A DNA stretch of 64,000 bases from Nocardioides alkalitolerans DSM 16699 (GCF_000426525.1 NZ_KE384533.1:62001-126000); one strand, 5' to 3'; numbered from the stretch's first letter, positions 39,812 through 47,866 are shown. The notes: generated from the letters alone by a model not told the origin. Translations and numbers: made by a program.

Positions 39812-41023
39812 ATGCCGCAACCCGAGCCGGGCACGACGGACGGGACGGCGACCGGACGGCAGCAGGTGGCGGCCGACGTGCTCGCCCGGCTCGACGACCT
39901 GGCCCGCGACGTCACGGCCGAGATCGTCCACGAGATCCCGGCGTACGCGGTCCTCTCCCCCGACCAGCTCGGCGAGGTGGGCGCCATCGCCACCTGGGGC
40001 ACCACCCGGGTGCTCGGGCTCTGGGCCGCCGGCGGCACCGACCTGACCGAGGCCGACGTCCGTCGGTTCCGGGGCATCGGGACCGCCCGCGCGCTCGACG
40101 GGCGTCCGTTGCCGGGGGTCCTGCGCGCCTACCGCCTCGCTGCCGGGCGGATCGTCGACCACGTCGAGGCCGTCGCCGGCCGGCGCCTCTCGGTCGGCGA
40201 CGCCATGGCGCTCGCCCGGTTGTGGATGGTCGCGATGGACACGCTGACCGAGGCCCTCTACGAGGGGTACGGCGCGGGCACCGCCCGGGTCAGCGGCGAC
40301 CGCGCACGGGCCGTGGGGGACCTCGTCGACGACCTGCTCGTCGGGCGCCAGGTCACCCGCACGAACGTCGACGACCGGTGCCGCGAGCTCGGGATCACGC
40401 TGCCCGCCCGCCCTGCGGTGCTGGTCGTGCAGTCCGCCGACCCCACCGACGCCGTCTCGGCCGACGCGCTCGGGGAGGCGCTCGGGGACGACCGGCGCAC
40501 GGCGCTGCGCCGGACCCGGGGTCGCGCCGCGGTGGCCCTCGTCGACGCCGGGCCCGAGGCCGAGGCGGCCCCGGACGCCGTACGGCGCGGGGTGCAGCAG
40601 CGGGGGTGGCGCGCGGTCGCCGTACGCAGCGAGCGGCTCACCGACCTGCCGCGGTGCCTGCGGCTCGCCGAGCACGCCCTCGCGCACGCCCCGGCCCACG
40701 CCTTCGCCGCCCGGACCGTGCTCGAGGAGGCCGACGTCCAGCTCGTGGCGCTGCTGTCCGGGCACCGCGACGGCGACGCCGACCGCTTCCGCGCGCTGGC
40801 CCTCGGCCCCCTCGGGGCGCAGGGCCTCCTGCTCGAGGGACTCCGGGCGTTCTTCGCCGAGGGCTCCGCCACCGACGCGGCGACCCGCCTCGGCCTGCAT
40901 CCGCAGACCCTGCGCTACCGGCTGCGCCGTGCCCGCGAGCTCTCCGGGCGCGACCCGCGTCGACCCTGGGACCACCTCGTGCTGCAGGCGGCGCTCACCG
41001 TGCGGTCGGGCCCTCCTACCTGA
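39812..41023 (+). CDS. PucR/CdaR-type transcriptional regulator
   Basis: A 403-residue regulator. The N-terminal helical domain (about 15-175, with RLDDLARDVTAEIVHEIPAY) is the RsbT-antagonist-like sensory part seen in many PucR proteins. A degenerate GGDEF-like middle follows, and a C-terminal HTH (SATDAATRLGLHPQTLRYRLRRARELSG, about 350-377). GAGGTGAGCC precedes ATG 39812. It is divergent from the flavin dehydrogenase gene and followed by an MFS carrier gene, both likely targets. Confidence 0.87.
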   Translation: MPQPEPGTTDGTATGRQQVAADVLARLDDLARDVTAEIVHEIPAYAVLSPDQLGEVGAIATWGTTRVLGLWAAGGTDLTEADVRRFRGIGTARALDGRPLPGVLRAYRLAAGRIVDHVEAVAGRRLSVGDAMALARLWMVAMDTLTEALYEGYGAGTARVSGDRARAVGDLVDDLLVGRQVTRTNVDDRCRELGITLPARPAVLVVQSADPTDAVSADALGEALGDDRRTALRRTRGRAAVALVDAGPEAEAAPDAVRRGVQQRGWRAVAVRSERLTDLPRCLRLAEHALAHAPAHAFAARTVLEEADVQLVALLSGHRDGDADRFRALALGPLGAQGLLLEGLRAFFAEGSATDAATRLGLHPQTLRYRLRRARELSGRDPRRPWDHLVLQAALTVRSGPPT

Positions 41024-41048
41024 CCCCCCGGACCGCTACCTTGCCTCC

Positions 41049-42269
41049 GTGACCGAGCCTCTCGCCGTCGGCCGGCGGGACCCCCGCATGTGGCCCCTCT
41101 ACGCCGCCGGGTTCACGACCGCGTTCGGCGCTCACGCCGTGGCCGCGAGCCTCGGGAGCGCGTCGGAGGACGCGGTCACCTCGCTCCTCACCCTCGGCCT
41201 CCTGCTCGCGCTGTACGACGGGGCCGAGGTGCTGCTCAAGCCGGTCTTCGGCACGATCGCGGACCGCGTCGGCGCGCGACCCGTGCTGCTGGCAGGGCTG
41301 GTCGGCTTCGCGTGCGCCTCGGCGACGTACGTCGTCGCGGACGAGCCCGCGTGGCTCTGGGTCGCGCGGCTGGGCCAGGGGGCGGCGGCCTCCGCGTTCT
41401 CACCGGCGGCCTCGAGCATGGTCGCCCGGCTCAACCCGGCGGCGAAGCACGGCCGGGCGTTCGGGTCCTACGGCTTCTGGAAGAGCATCGGCTACACGCT
41501 CGGCCCGCTGCTGGGCGGCGCGCTGATCTGGCTCGGCGGGCTGCAGCTGCTGTTCGCCGTGACCGCGGCCCTCGCCCTCGTCGTCGCCGTCTGGGCCCTG
41601 CTGGTCGTGCCGGTGGTGCCACCGCTGCCCCGGACCCGGCAGACCGTCCTCGACCTGGCCCGGCGTCTGGCCGACCGGTCCTTCCTCGTGCCCACCTCGG
41701 CGCTGGCCGGCGCCACCGCGGCCCTCTCCGTCGGTGTCGGGTTCCTCCCCGTCACGGGCGCCGCGTCCGGTCTCGGGCCGGTCGTCACGGGTGCCGCCGT
41801 CTCCGTGCTCGCGGGCACCGCCGCCGTCGTGCAACCGCGGGCGGGTCGCGCGCTCGACGCGGGCCGGCTGCGGACCCGCACCGGGCTCGTCGCCGGGCTG
41901 CTGCTCGCCGCCGCCGGCCTGGTGGCGGCCCTGCTGCCCGGGGTCGTGGGCGTGGTGCTCGCCGCCGTCCTCATCGGCGCGGGCACCGGGCTCATCACGC
42001 CGCTCGGCTTCGCGGCGCTCGCCGCCTCCACCCCGCCGGCCCGCCTGGGCCAGACGATGGGCACCGCCGAGCTCGGCCGCGAGCTGGGCGACGCGGGCGG
42101 CCCGGTGCTGGTCGCCGCGGTCGCCACCGCGGCGTCGTTGGACGCCGGGTACGTCGCCCTCGCCCTCGTGCTGGCCGCCGGCCCCGCCGTCGTACTGATC
42201 ACGACCGCGCTCGGCCGAGGCGGCTCAGCCGAGACCCTGGACCACGGTGAGCGTGGTGGAGAGCGGTGA
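41049..42269 (+). CDS. MFS transporter, 12-helix type
   Basis: A 406-residue major facilitator carrier. Helices are spread evenly, with loop motif A as GTIADRVGARPVLLAG (about 60-75) and a second-half repeat with weak conservation. ARLNPAAKHGRAFGSYGFWKSIGYTLGPLLGG resembles the motif B/C region. The C-terminal tail is hydrophilic (GERGGER). TACCTT lies 6 bases upstream of GTG 41049, suggesting a leaderless start. The last 45 bases overlap the convergent hypothetical gene. Export or uptake cannot be decided; it may move the substrate of the neighbouring flavin dehydrogenase. Confidence 0.88.
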   Translation: MTEPLAVGRRDPRMWPLYAAGFTTAFGAHAVAASLGSASEDAVTSLLTLGLLLALYDGAEVLLKPVFGTIADRVGARPVLLAGLVGFACASATYVVADEPAWLWVARLGQGAAASAFSPAASSMVARLNPAAKHGRAFGSYGFWKSIGYTLGPLLGGALIWLGGLQLLFAVTAALALVVAVWALLVVPVVPPLPRTRQTVLDLARRLADRSFLVPTSALAGATAALSVGVGFLPVTGAASGLGPVVTGAAVSVLAGTAAVVQPRAGRALDAGRLRTRTGLVAGLLLAAAGLVAALLPGVVGVVLAAVLIGAGTGLITPLGFAALAASTPPARLGQTMGTAELGRELGDAGGPVLVAAVATAASLDAGYVALALVLAAGPAVVLITTALGRGGSAETLDHGERGGER

Positions 42270-42611
42270 CAGCGCCGCCCCCACGGCGAGGTCGGTCGGC
42301 GTCGCCGTCGCAGCGATCCGGTGCCGGGTGAAGCCGAGGTCGGACGTGACCACGACCTGACCGTCCCGCGAGAGCTCGGCGCTCCCGCGCCCCCGAGCCC
42401 GCAGCCGCCACTCCGCCGCACCCACCCTCGCCCGCACCGTGCGCGAGCGCCGGGTGAGGAGCAGCCAGCCGAGACCGCGCCGGTACGGCAGGTCGACGGG
42501 GCCGGAGAGCGCGGTCCCGGGCCCGGCCTCCTCGATCGAGAGCGTCATGGGGAACGAGAACATGCCGTCCAGCACGACCGATCCGGGGTGCGGGAACCGG
42601 CCGGCCCCCAC
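42225..42611 (-). CDS. Hypothetical protein, 5' end probably lost
   Basis: A beta-rich reading frame of about 128 residues (GTG 42611) or 112 residues (ATG 42563), with SGPVDLPYRRGLGWLLL and basic pairs. No family recognised. Strong third-position G/C coding bias continues upstream of both possible starts to about 42655, and there is no ribosome-binding site at either. This suggests the true N-terminus is missing. It overlaps the end of the convergent MFS gene by 45 bases and abuts the fragment on the opposite strand. Start coordinate is uncertain. Confidence 0.45.
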   Translation of the reverse strand: MGAGRFPHPGSVVLDGMFSFPMTLSIEEAGPGTALSGPVDLPYRRGLGWLLLTRRSRTVRARVGAAEWRLRARGRGSAELSRDGQVVVTSDLGFTRHRIAATATPTDLAVGAALSPLSTTLTVVQGLG

Positions 42612-42662
42612 CAGCAGCTCGACGGCCGGGAAGCCGGTGCCGACGGCCGCACGCTGCTGGCC

Positions 42663-43292
42663 GTGACGACCGGCTCGTACGCCGACACCGCCCCCGAGCC
42701 CCTCACCGGCGTCGGGGACGCGGCGTACACGACGACCAACAGCTACGACGGGGTCCGCGTCACCGCGCAGGTCGGGGACGACCTCGTGATGGTCGACAGC
42801 CAGTTCGCCGACCGTGACGACCCGACCCTGCCCGCCGACCTGCTCGTCGACGTCGCCCGCGAGCTGAGCGAGGGCGTGGCCGCGGCCGACGTGCCGCTCG
42901 CCGAGGTGCCCGACACCTGCCCCGCACCGGACGACTCCCTCGTCACCGACCAGGTCGGCGAGGTGCGGCTGGCCCGCGGCAGCGCCGGCGACGCCGGCGT
43001 CGTCTGCTCCTACGTCGGCGACGGGGCCTTCACGACGATCGCGGCGCGGACGACGAACCTCGGCCTGCTCGCCATGGGCCTGGCCGAAACCGGTCCGCCG
43101 GTCGACGTCGACGGCGACGAGGTGTACGTCGTCGACGAGCAGGCGGTGCTCGTCGCCTCCGACACGTGCGCCGTCACCGCCACGCGCGAGCCCCTCGGCT
43201 GGGCGCTGGCCGGCACCGACGACGAGGAGGACGAGCGGGAGAACCTGCTCGACCTCGTCGCCGCGGCGCACGAGCGCCTCGGCTGCTCCTGA
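42663..43292 (+). pseudogene. Truncated lipoprotein-like gene lacking its signal peptide
   Basis: The frame from GTG 42663 encodes about 209 residues with spaced Cys (DTCPAP, VVCSYVG, SDTCAV, LGCS) and two similar beta-rich halves (TGSYADTAPEPL to VDSQFAD, and GDAGVVCSYV to EVYVVDE). This looks like the body of a secreted or lipid-anchored protein. There is no signal peptide, ribosome-binding site or promoter room, because coding-like sequence on the opposite strand begins right at its 5' edge. It is best read as a 5'-truncated gene. An intact cytoplasmic protein is less likely given the cysteines. Confidence 0.5.
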
Positions 43293-43312
43293 TCGGCTGC
43301 TCCCGGGACGGC

Positions 43313-44590
43313 TCAGCCGGCCGGTGCGACCGGGAGGTCGAGCGACACCGACGTGCCCTCGCCGAGACGGCTGACGATCGCCACCGACCCCTGCTGGCGC
43401 GTGATCAGCTGACGGACGCTGTTGAGGCCGAGCCCGTGACCACCGTCGTCGCGGGCCAGCCGCCCGCGCTCGCCGGGCTCGAAGATCGTGCCGAGGTCGT
43501 CGGGGTGGATGCCCCGCCCGGTGTCGCTGACCTGGATGCGGACCATGTGCCGCGGCTCCGAGTCCGTCGTCAGGAGGGCGGTGGTGACCAGCACGTCGTC
43601 GTGGGAGTACTTCACCGCGTTACCGATGACGTTGGCCAGGGCCCGCTCCAGCGCCTGCCGGTCCACGTAGGCGACCTGGGCGTCCGGGGCCGTGCGCACC
43701 TGCACCCGTTCGGTGGCGGCCGGCTCGAGCGTGGCCTGCACGGTGGCCTCCACGACGCCGTCGATCCGCAACAGCTCGGGCGCCTCGACACCCGCCGTGC
43801 CCGCCGTGCCCGCGGCGTGGGACGCGTCCAGGTGACGCTCCATCATCACGTTGAGGCGACGCAGGCTGCGGCTGGCGTGGCCGAGCAGACCGGATAGGTG
43901 GCGACCCGGGCCGTCGAGCTCCTGGTCGGGGCCGTCGCCCCCGGCGGTCCCGTCCGCGCCCTCCGCGCCGCCCGCGCCCTCCGCCTCGGCGAGGTACTCC
44001 AGCGCGAGGTCGAGGTAGCCGACGGCCGTGGTCAGCGGCGCGCGCAGGTCGTGGGTGAAGGCCGCGTGCTGCTGCTCCTGGGCCAACTCGTGCAGGCGCT
44101 GGTCGGTGATGTCGCGCGTCACCTTGACGTAGCCGGCGAGCGCACCGCCGGGCTCGCGCAGCGCACTGACGGTGACGTCGGCCCAGAACAGCGACCCGTC
44201 CCGGCGCACCCGCCAGCCGACCGAGTGGGCCACCCCGTTCTTCTGCGCGCGGGCGAGGATCCGGGTCGGGAGGTCGGCACGACGGTCGGGCTCGGTGTAG
44301 AAGCGCCGGAAGCTCGTGCCGACGATCTCGGCGGCGGCGTAGCCCTTGACGTGCTCCGCGCCCGCGTTCCAGCTCAGCACGGTGCCCTCGGTGTCGAGGG
44401 TGATGACGGCGTAGTCGCGGATCTGGGCGAGGAGGGCGTGCACGTCGCGCAGCACCCACGAGGGGCTGGAGGCGCCGAGCCCGCCCGCACCGACGTCGAG
44501 CGCCTCGGCAGGCACGACCACGGGCGCCTCGACCGACGAGGCCGGGCCGGAACGTGCGGCGTCGGCCGCTCCGTGGTCCACCGTGCTCAT
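43313..44590 (-). CDS. PAS-domain sensor histidine kinase
   Basis: A cytoplasmic 425-residue kinase. An N-terminal Ala/Pro-rich tail leads to one PAS domain (about 55-170: IRDYAVITLDTEGTVLSWNAGAE, RRFYTEPDRRADLP, LFWADVTVSALREP, PAC end VTRDITDQR). The H-box is HAAFTHDLRAPLTTAVGY with the phospho-accepting His, followed by the N box NVIGNAVKYSH, G1 DTGRGI and G2 GGHGLGLNSVRQL. Low-complexity Gly/Ala inserts occur in the dimerisation region. No response-regulator gene is adjacent, so it is an orphan kinase. A sigma-B-type promoter lies upstream. Confidence 0.9.
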   Translation of the reverse strand: MSTVDHGAADAARSGPASSVEAPVVVPAEALDVGAGGLGASSPSWVLRDVHALLAQIRDYAVITLDTEGTVLSWNAGAEHVKGYAAAEIVGTSFRRFYTEPDRRADLPTRILARAQKNGVAHSVGWRVRRDGSLFWADVTVSALREPGGALAGYVKVTRDITDQRLHELAQEQQHAAFTHDLRAPLTTAVGYLDLALEYLAEAEGAGGAEGADGTAGGDGPDQELDGPGRHLSGLLGHASRSLRRLNVMMERHLDASHAAGTAGTAGVEAPELLRIDGVVEATVQATLEPAATERVQVRTAPDAQVAYVDRQALERALANVIGNAVKYSHDDVLVTTALLTTDSEPRHMVRIQVSDTGRGIHPDDLGTIFEPGERGRLARDDGGHGLGLNSVRQLITRQQGSVAIVSRLGEGTSVSLDLPVAPAG

Positions 44591-44685
44591 CAGGCCGTCT
44601 CCCTCGGTCGATGCTCTGCCTGGCCGAGCTGCGCCGACGCGGCCCGAGATGCCGCTCTCCCCGGGCACGCGCGCTGCCGTCAGGG

Positions 44686-44709
44686 ATACCCGACGGTAGG
44701 CTACGACAC
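44686..44709 (-). promoter_or_regulatory. Sigma-B/F-type promoter of the PAS kinase
   Basis: On the minus strand GTGT (44709-44706), 14 bases, GGGTAT (44691-44686), close to the general-stress sigma consensus. It would start a transcript about 90 bases upstream of the kinase start. Confidence 0.5.
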
Positions 44710-44820
44710 AGTGTTCTCTCAGCGCACGAGATCGGCAACGGTCGCTCCACAGGCCCTGCGGACCCGCGACAGTGGGCACTCTCTCTGGTGAAAGTCCTTG
44801 CATGGCGCCCTGACCGACGT

Positions 44821-44840
44821 ACGGTGTCATGACACACCGT
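44821..44840. promoter_or_regulatory. Operator-like palindrome
   Basis: The perfect 12-bp palindrome GTGTCATGACAC (44824-44835) lies within a wider inverted repeat ACGGTGT (44821-44827)/ACACCGT (44834-44840). It is about 90 bases upstream of the unknown gene at 44928. No cognate regulator is evident. Confidence 0.5.
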
Positions 44841-44927
44841 CTCCCCCGAGTCTCTGCGACCGCCGGCCCCGGCTTCGGCCCGTCCCGTCCTTGGCACCCA
44901 CTCGCTCCCCACGAGTCAGGACGCCCC

Positions 44928-45629
44928 ATGCCCGATCGCCCCGCACCGCGGACCCACCCCCTCACCGCCGAGGCCGCGTGGCTCGACGAGTACGCCGCCA
45001 CTCCCCGCGACCTCAGCGAGGGCCGAGCCGGCCCCGCTCTCCGGCCCGCCGCCCCCGCACGGCCAGGCAGCGAGCACCACCTCGCGGCCGAGCACGACTG
45101 GCTCGGCGAGGCGTGGGACTCCCTGCCCGAGACGGCCCGCGACATCGCCGCCCGCACGTGCGCCGGCGAGAACGCGACCGCGCTGGGTTACCGGCTCCAG
45201 GTGCCCGTGCTCGAGGTGCGGCGACTGCGTCGTACGGCGACGGAGACCCTCGGCCGCGCCCAACGGGTCCACGACCCCGACCTCGGCGACCGAGTCGACC
45301 GGCTCCTGCGCGGCAGGGTCGCCGTACCGGACCGCGACGTCGGCCGCCTGATGCCGATCGGTCCCGCCTCGTCCCGGGCGGTGCTGCTCACCCACCTCGG
45401 CGCCCAGCACCCGACCACCTGGAGCGGCCCGGTCGTCGGCTACTGGACGCTCGAGCCCGGCGCGCTCGACCTCGAGCTGCGCAGGCTCGCCGGCCACGCG
45501 CCGTTCACCCGCGAGCAGGCCGAGGCCCTCGCCCGCGAGAGCGACCTCCCGGCCGACCTCCCCTGGTGGGACCTGCTCTCCGAGCCCACCAGCCCCCTGC
45601 GGTGCAGGCCCGGCGGATGGATCCCGTAG
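44928..45629 (+). CDS. Unknown protein with sigma region 4-like helical segment
   Basis: A 233-residue cytoplasmic protein I do not recognise. Residues about 45-105 (EHDWLGEAWDSLPETARDIA, then NATALGYRLQVPVLEVRRLRR) look like a helix-turn-helix of the kind that ends sigma factors or LuxR proteins, although no full sigma domain is present. The C-terminal part contains a Trp-rich WSGPVVGYWTLEPGALDLEL and PWWDLLSEPTSP. I chose ATG 44928; an in-frame ATG at 44829 lies inside the palindrome. The small gene after it overlaps its last 13 bases, so the two are translated together. Confidence 0.6.
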   Translation: MPDRPAPRTHPLTAEAAWLDEYAATPRDLSEGRAGPALRPAAPARPGSEHHLAAEHDWLGEAWDSLPETARDIAARTCAGENATALGYRLQVPVLEVRRLRRTATETLGRAQRVHDPDLGDRVDRLLRGRVAVPDRDVGRLMPIGPASSRAVLLTHLGAQHPTTWSGPVVGYWTLEPGALDLELRRLAGHAPFTREQAEALARESDLPADLPWWDLLSEPTSPLRCRPGGWIP

Positions 45630-45871
45630 CCGCCGCGGCGCCCGACGGCGGGCCCGGGGACGAGCCGCCCGTCTGGTACGTCGTGCGCTTCATCAACTGG
45701 TCCTCGACCGACCTCGCCGGCCTGCGGGTCATCGAGCGCCTCGTGGTCCCCGGCGGCGACCTGGACCGCGCACTCCGGCGCGCCCGGGCCGTGGCGGACC
45801 AGGTGGCCGGGCCCGTCCAGGTCGTCGAGCGGGTCTCCGGACGCATCGTCGAGACCGTCCGCCCCGGGTAG
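45617..45871 (+). CDS. Small protein of unknown function, coupled to the upstream gene
   Basis: An 84-residue protein: a Pro/Gly/Ala-rich N-terminus of 18 residues, a strand (WYVVRFINWSS), a helix (DLDRALRRARAVADQV) and a final strand (VQVVERVSGRIVETV), which suggests a small alpha/beta domain. Family unknown. ATG 45617 lies 13 bases inside the end of the upstream gene, in another frame, so translation is probably coupled. A hairpin follows the stop codon. No signal peptide or membrane segment. Confidence 0.6.
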   Translation: MDPVAAAAPDGGPGDEPPVWYVVRFINWSSTDLAGLRVIERLVVPGGDLDRALRRARAVADQVAGPVQVVERVSGRIVETVRPG

Positions 45872-45890
45872 TCGTCGCCCGGCGGCGGCA

Positions 45891-45908
45891 GCGCCGTACG
45901 AGCGGCGC
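45891..45908. terminator. Short hairpin between convergent genes
   Basis: GCGCCG (45891-45896) pairs with CGGCGC (45903-45908) around TACGAG, directly before the end of the convergent LuxR-type gene. Confidence 0.45.
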
Positions 45909-45909
45909 C

Positions 45910-46239
45910 TCAGCCGTCGAGCAGACCGTTGCGGGCGCCCCACCCCACGGCCTGCGCGCGCGAGGTCGCGCCGATCTTGCGGTACGCCCGCCGCACGTAG
46001 GTCTTCACCGAGTTGATCGAGAGATCGAGCTCGGCGCAGATCTCGGGGTTGGTGAGGCCGTTGGCGACGAGCCGGAGCACGTCGAGCTCCCGGCGGTGGA
46101 GACCGCAGGGCGGACGGTCCGTGGCGGGCACGGCCACCAGGGGCGGGACGACGGGCGTCGACGTGGCACCGGGCGACTCGTCGGACGGGTCGACGGTGGA
46201 ACCGAACGTGGGGTCGAGATCGGGAACGGGTTCGAGCAC
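45910..46239 (-). CDS. LuxR-type single-domain regulator
   Basis: A 109-residue protein with a Pro-rich, acidic 45-residue N-terminus and a C-terminal LuxR/FixJ HTH (LHRRELDVLRLVANGLTNPE, then LDLSINSVKTYVRRAYRKIGA). There is no receiver domain, so it is not a conventional response regulator, and its activity may depend on its level or a partner. I chose GTG 46239 with GCGAGG about ten bases upstream; GTG 46248 is an alternative. The gap to 46457 upstream shows a repeated CGTTCG but no clear promoter. It could cooperate with the orphan PAS kinase nearby, which is a guess. Confidence 0.72.
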   Translation of the reverse strand: MLEPVPDLDPTFGSTVDPSDESPGATSTPVVPPLVAVPATDRPPCGLHRRELDVLRLVANGLTNPEICAELDLSINSVKTYVRRAYRKIGATSRAQAVGWGARNGLLDG

Positions 46240-46457
46240 GGAGAACACACCTCGCTGGTACTGGGCACGAGGCGACGACGCATCGGGGTCCGGCCTCACC
46301 AGCGGTTCGGAGCGGCCTGACCCGTCGGATGGGCCGCAGCGACTGTCACGATCGACGCGACCCGGGTGCTTCGTCGTCGTCTGGGGCCGATCAGAAGCGG
46401 GGCTGGTCGAACGTACTACCGAACGCGGCGGGTGACCACACCCCCGCGACCCCCACC

Positions 46458-47090
46458 TCAGTCGACCTCGTCGGCCCACCGACGGTGCTCGGTCCGCGCC
46501 CACCGTCGCGAGACCCGGCCCGTGCGCATGCCCCGGCGCGCCTCCGGGTCCTTCGAGGCCTGGAGGATGTGACCGACCACCAGCAGGCCGAGCCCGAGGG
46601 CGACCCAGTCGTGCACGAACGTGGCACCGGAGCGCCACGACAGCTGCACGAGCCCGGTCCAGTGCATGAGCACGCCGGTGCCGAGGAGCACCCCCGTCGA
46701 GGCCGCCACCAGCCAGGCGTTCACCTTCTGGCCGGCGTTGAACTTGCCGACCGGGATCGTGCCGTCACGCCGGGAGCGGCTGCGCAGCCAGCGCCAGTCG
46801 GCGCGACCGAAGCGGTCGAGCCGCGACACGTCGCGCCGGTACGCCGCCGAGGCCGCGCCGAGCAGCATCGGGACCGGCAGCGCGATCCCGCTCCAGACGT
46901 GCACGTCGCTCACGAGCTGGCGGTGGCCGACGACCATCATCAGCGCCCCGTTGTAGAGGATCGCGGCCGTCACGAGGCAGACGCCTGTGAGCAGCGCGAC
47001 GGAGCGGTGCACCCACCGCTCGGCCGCCGTGAACCGCTGGACGTCCTCGGAGGGCGCCGCGGGGCCGGGCCGGGAGCCGACCTCACTCAT
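46458..47090 (-). CDS. Cytochrome b561-type membrane subunit
   Basis: A 210-residue integral membrane protein with four hydrophobic helices. Possible haem ligands are the His residues in RWVHRSVALL (helix 1), DVHVWSGIAL (helix 2), and FVHDWVALGLGLLVVGHIL (helix 4). The family delivers electrons between the quinone pool and a molybdenum enzyme. Its ATG lies inside the end of the molybdopterin enzyme gene (8-base overlap), so the two form a complex, similar in layout to YedY/YedZ. The C-terminus is basic and cytoplasmic. Confidence 0.85.
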   Translation of the reverse strand: MSEVGSRPGPAAPSEDVQRFTAAERWVHRSVALLTGVCLVTAAILYNGALMMVVGHRQLVSDVHVWSGIALPVPMLLGAASAAYRRDVSRLDRFGRADWRWLRSRSRRDGTIPVGKFNAGQKVNAWLVAASTGVLLGTGVLMHWTGLVQLSWRSGATFVHDWVALGLGLLVVGHILQASKDPEARRGMRTGRVSRRWARTEHRRWADEVD

Positions 47091-47778
47091 CGAGGTACCC
47101 GTCGAGCGGGTAGCCGCGGTCCTCCCAGTAGCCCGGTGCGTTGTCGGGCGTCACCTCGATCTCGGAGAGCCACTTGGTGCCCTTGTAGCCGTACATCGAT
47201 CCGGCGTGCACGCGCGCCGGGCCCCCGTGGTCGTGGGTGACGGGCTCGCCGTACATCTGCAGCGTCACCACCACGTCGCGCGCGCGGGCCTGGGCGAGGG
47301 TCATGTTCACGGAGTAGGTGCCGTCGAAGGAGCGGAACCGCACCCCGACCGCGTCCGAGGTCGGCCCGGCGGCGTCGAGCAGGTCGGCCACCCGGACGCC
47401 CGTCCAGGGCACGTCCGGCACGCGCCACCCCGTGATGCAGTAGAAGGTGCGCACGAAGGACGTCTGCGGCAGCGCCTCGAGGTCGGCGAGCGAGTACGTC
47501 GCGGGCTCGTCCACCAGACCGGTGACCGCGAGCGTGTACGACGCGGCGTCGCGCGGCTCGACCGCGCCGGTCACCGAGTAGTAGCGCCAGGTGTCGCCGA
47601 GCGGGATCAGCGAGGTGAGCCCGGTCGGGTCACGGAGCTGGATGGGCGCCAGCAGACGGCTCAACCCGTCCTGGACGGCACCGCCCGTCACCACGCCGAC
47701 CGCCCCCAGACCGAGGAGGCCCAGCACCACGCGCCGGCCCACGGGGGCGCCGGCGTCGGCTGCGGACGGGTCCGTCAC
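47083..47778 (-). CDS. Molybdopterin-dependent oxidoreductase (sulfite oxidase fold)
   Basis: A 231-residue molybdenum enzyme. The N-terminus has an Arg pair before a hydrophobic stretch (GRRVVLGLLGLGAVGVVTGG), which suggests Tat export or a membrane anchor. The fold contains the molybdenum-ligating Cys in TFYCITGWRVPDVPWTGV, followed by HGGPARVHAGSMYGYKGTKWL. It belongs to the oxidoreductase group that includes MsrP/YedY. Substrates could be methionine sulfoxides or related sulfur or nitrogen oxides; none can be assigned. GTG 47778. Its haem partner is the next gene. Confidence 0.87.
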   Translation of the reverse strand: MTDPSAADAGAPVGRRVVLGLLGLGAVGVVTGGAVQDGLSRLLAPIQLRDPTGLTSLIPLGDTWRYYSVTGAVEPRDAASYTLAVTGLVDEPATYSLADLEALPQTSFVRTFYCITGWRVPDVPWTGVRVADLLDAAGPTSDAVGVRFRSFDGTYSVNMTLAQARARDVVVTLQMYGEPVTHDHGGPARVHAGSMYGYKGTKWLSEIEVTPDNAPGYWEDRGYPLDGYLDE

Positions 47779-47866
47779 CCGGCTCTCCTCCCGACTGAGA
47801 TCGCCCAGGTCGCCCTGGCGTCCCCCAGTCTGCGCCCCGGGACCGAATCGGGGGTCACGAGCGGGA

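Larger units (their letters stand above)
44591..44927. other. 337-base divergent regulatory region
   Basis: No convincing gene. It holds a stress-type promoter reading left (44686-44709) and a perfect 12-bp palindrome (44824-44835) near the right-hand gene. Codon bias in the overlapping short frames is poor. Confidence 0.6.

Noticed and set aside
44554-44832. Small plus-strand frame in the 44.6-44.9 kb gap
   Set aside because: Arg/Ser/Pro-rich translation, no ribosome-binding site, and it runs through the promoter and palindrome of the region.
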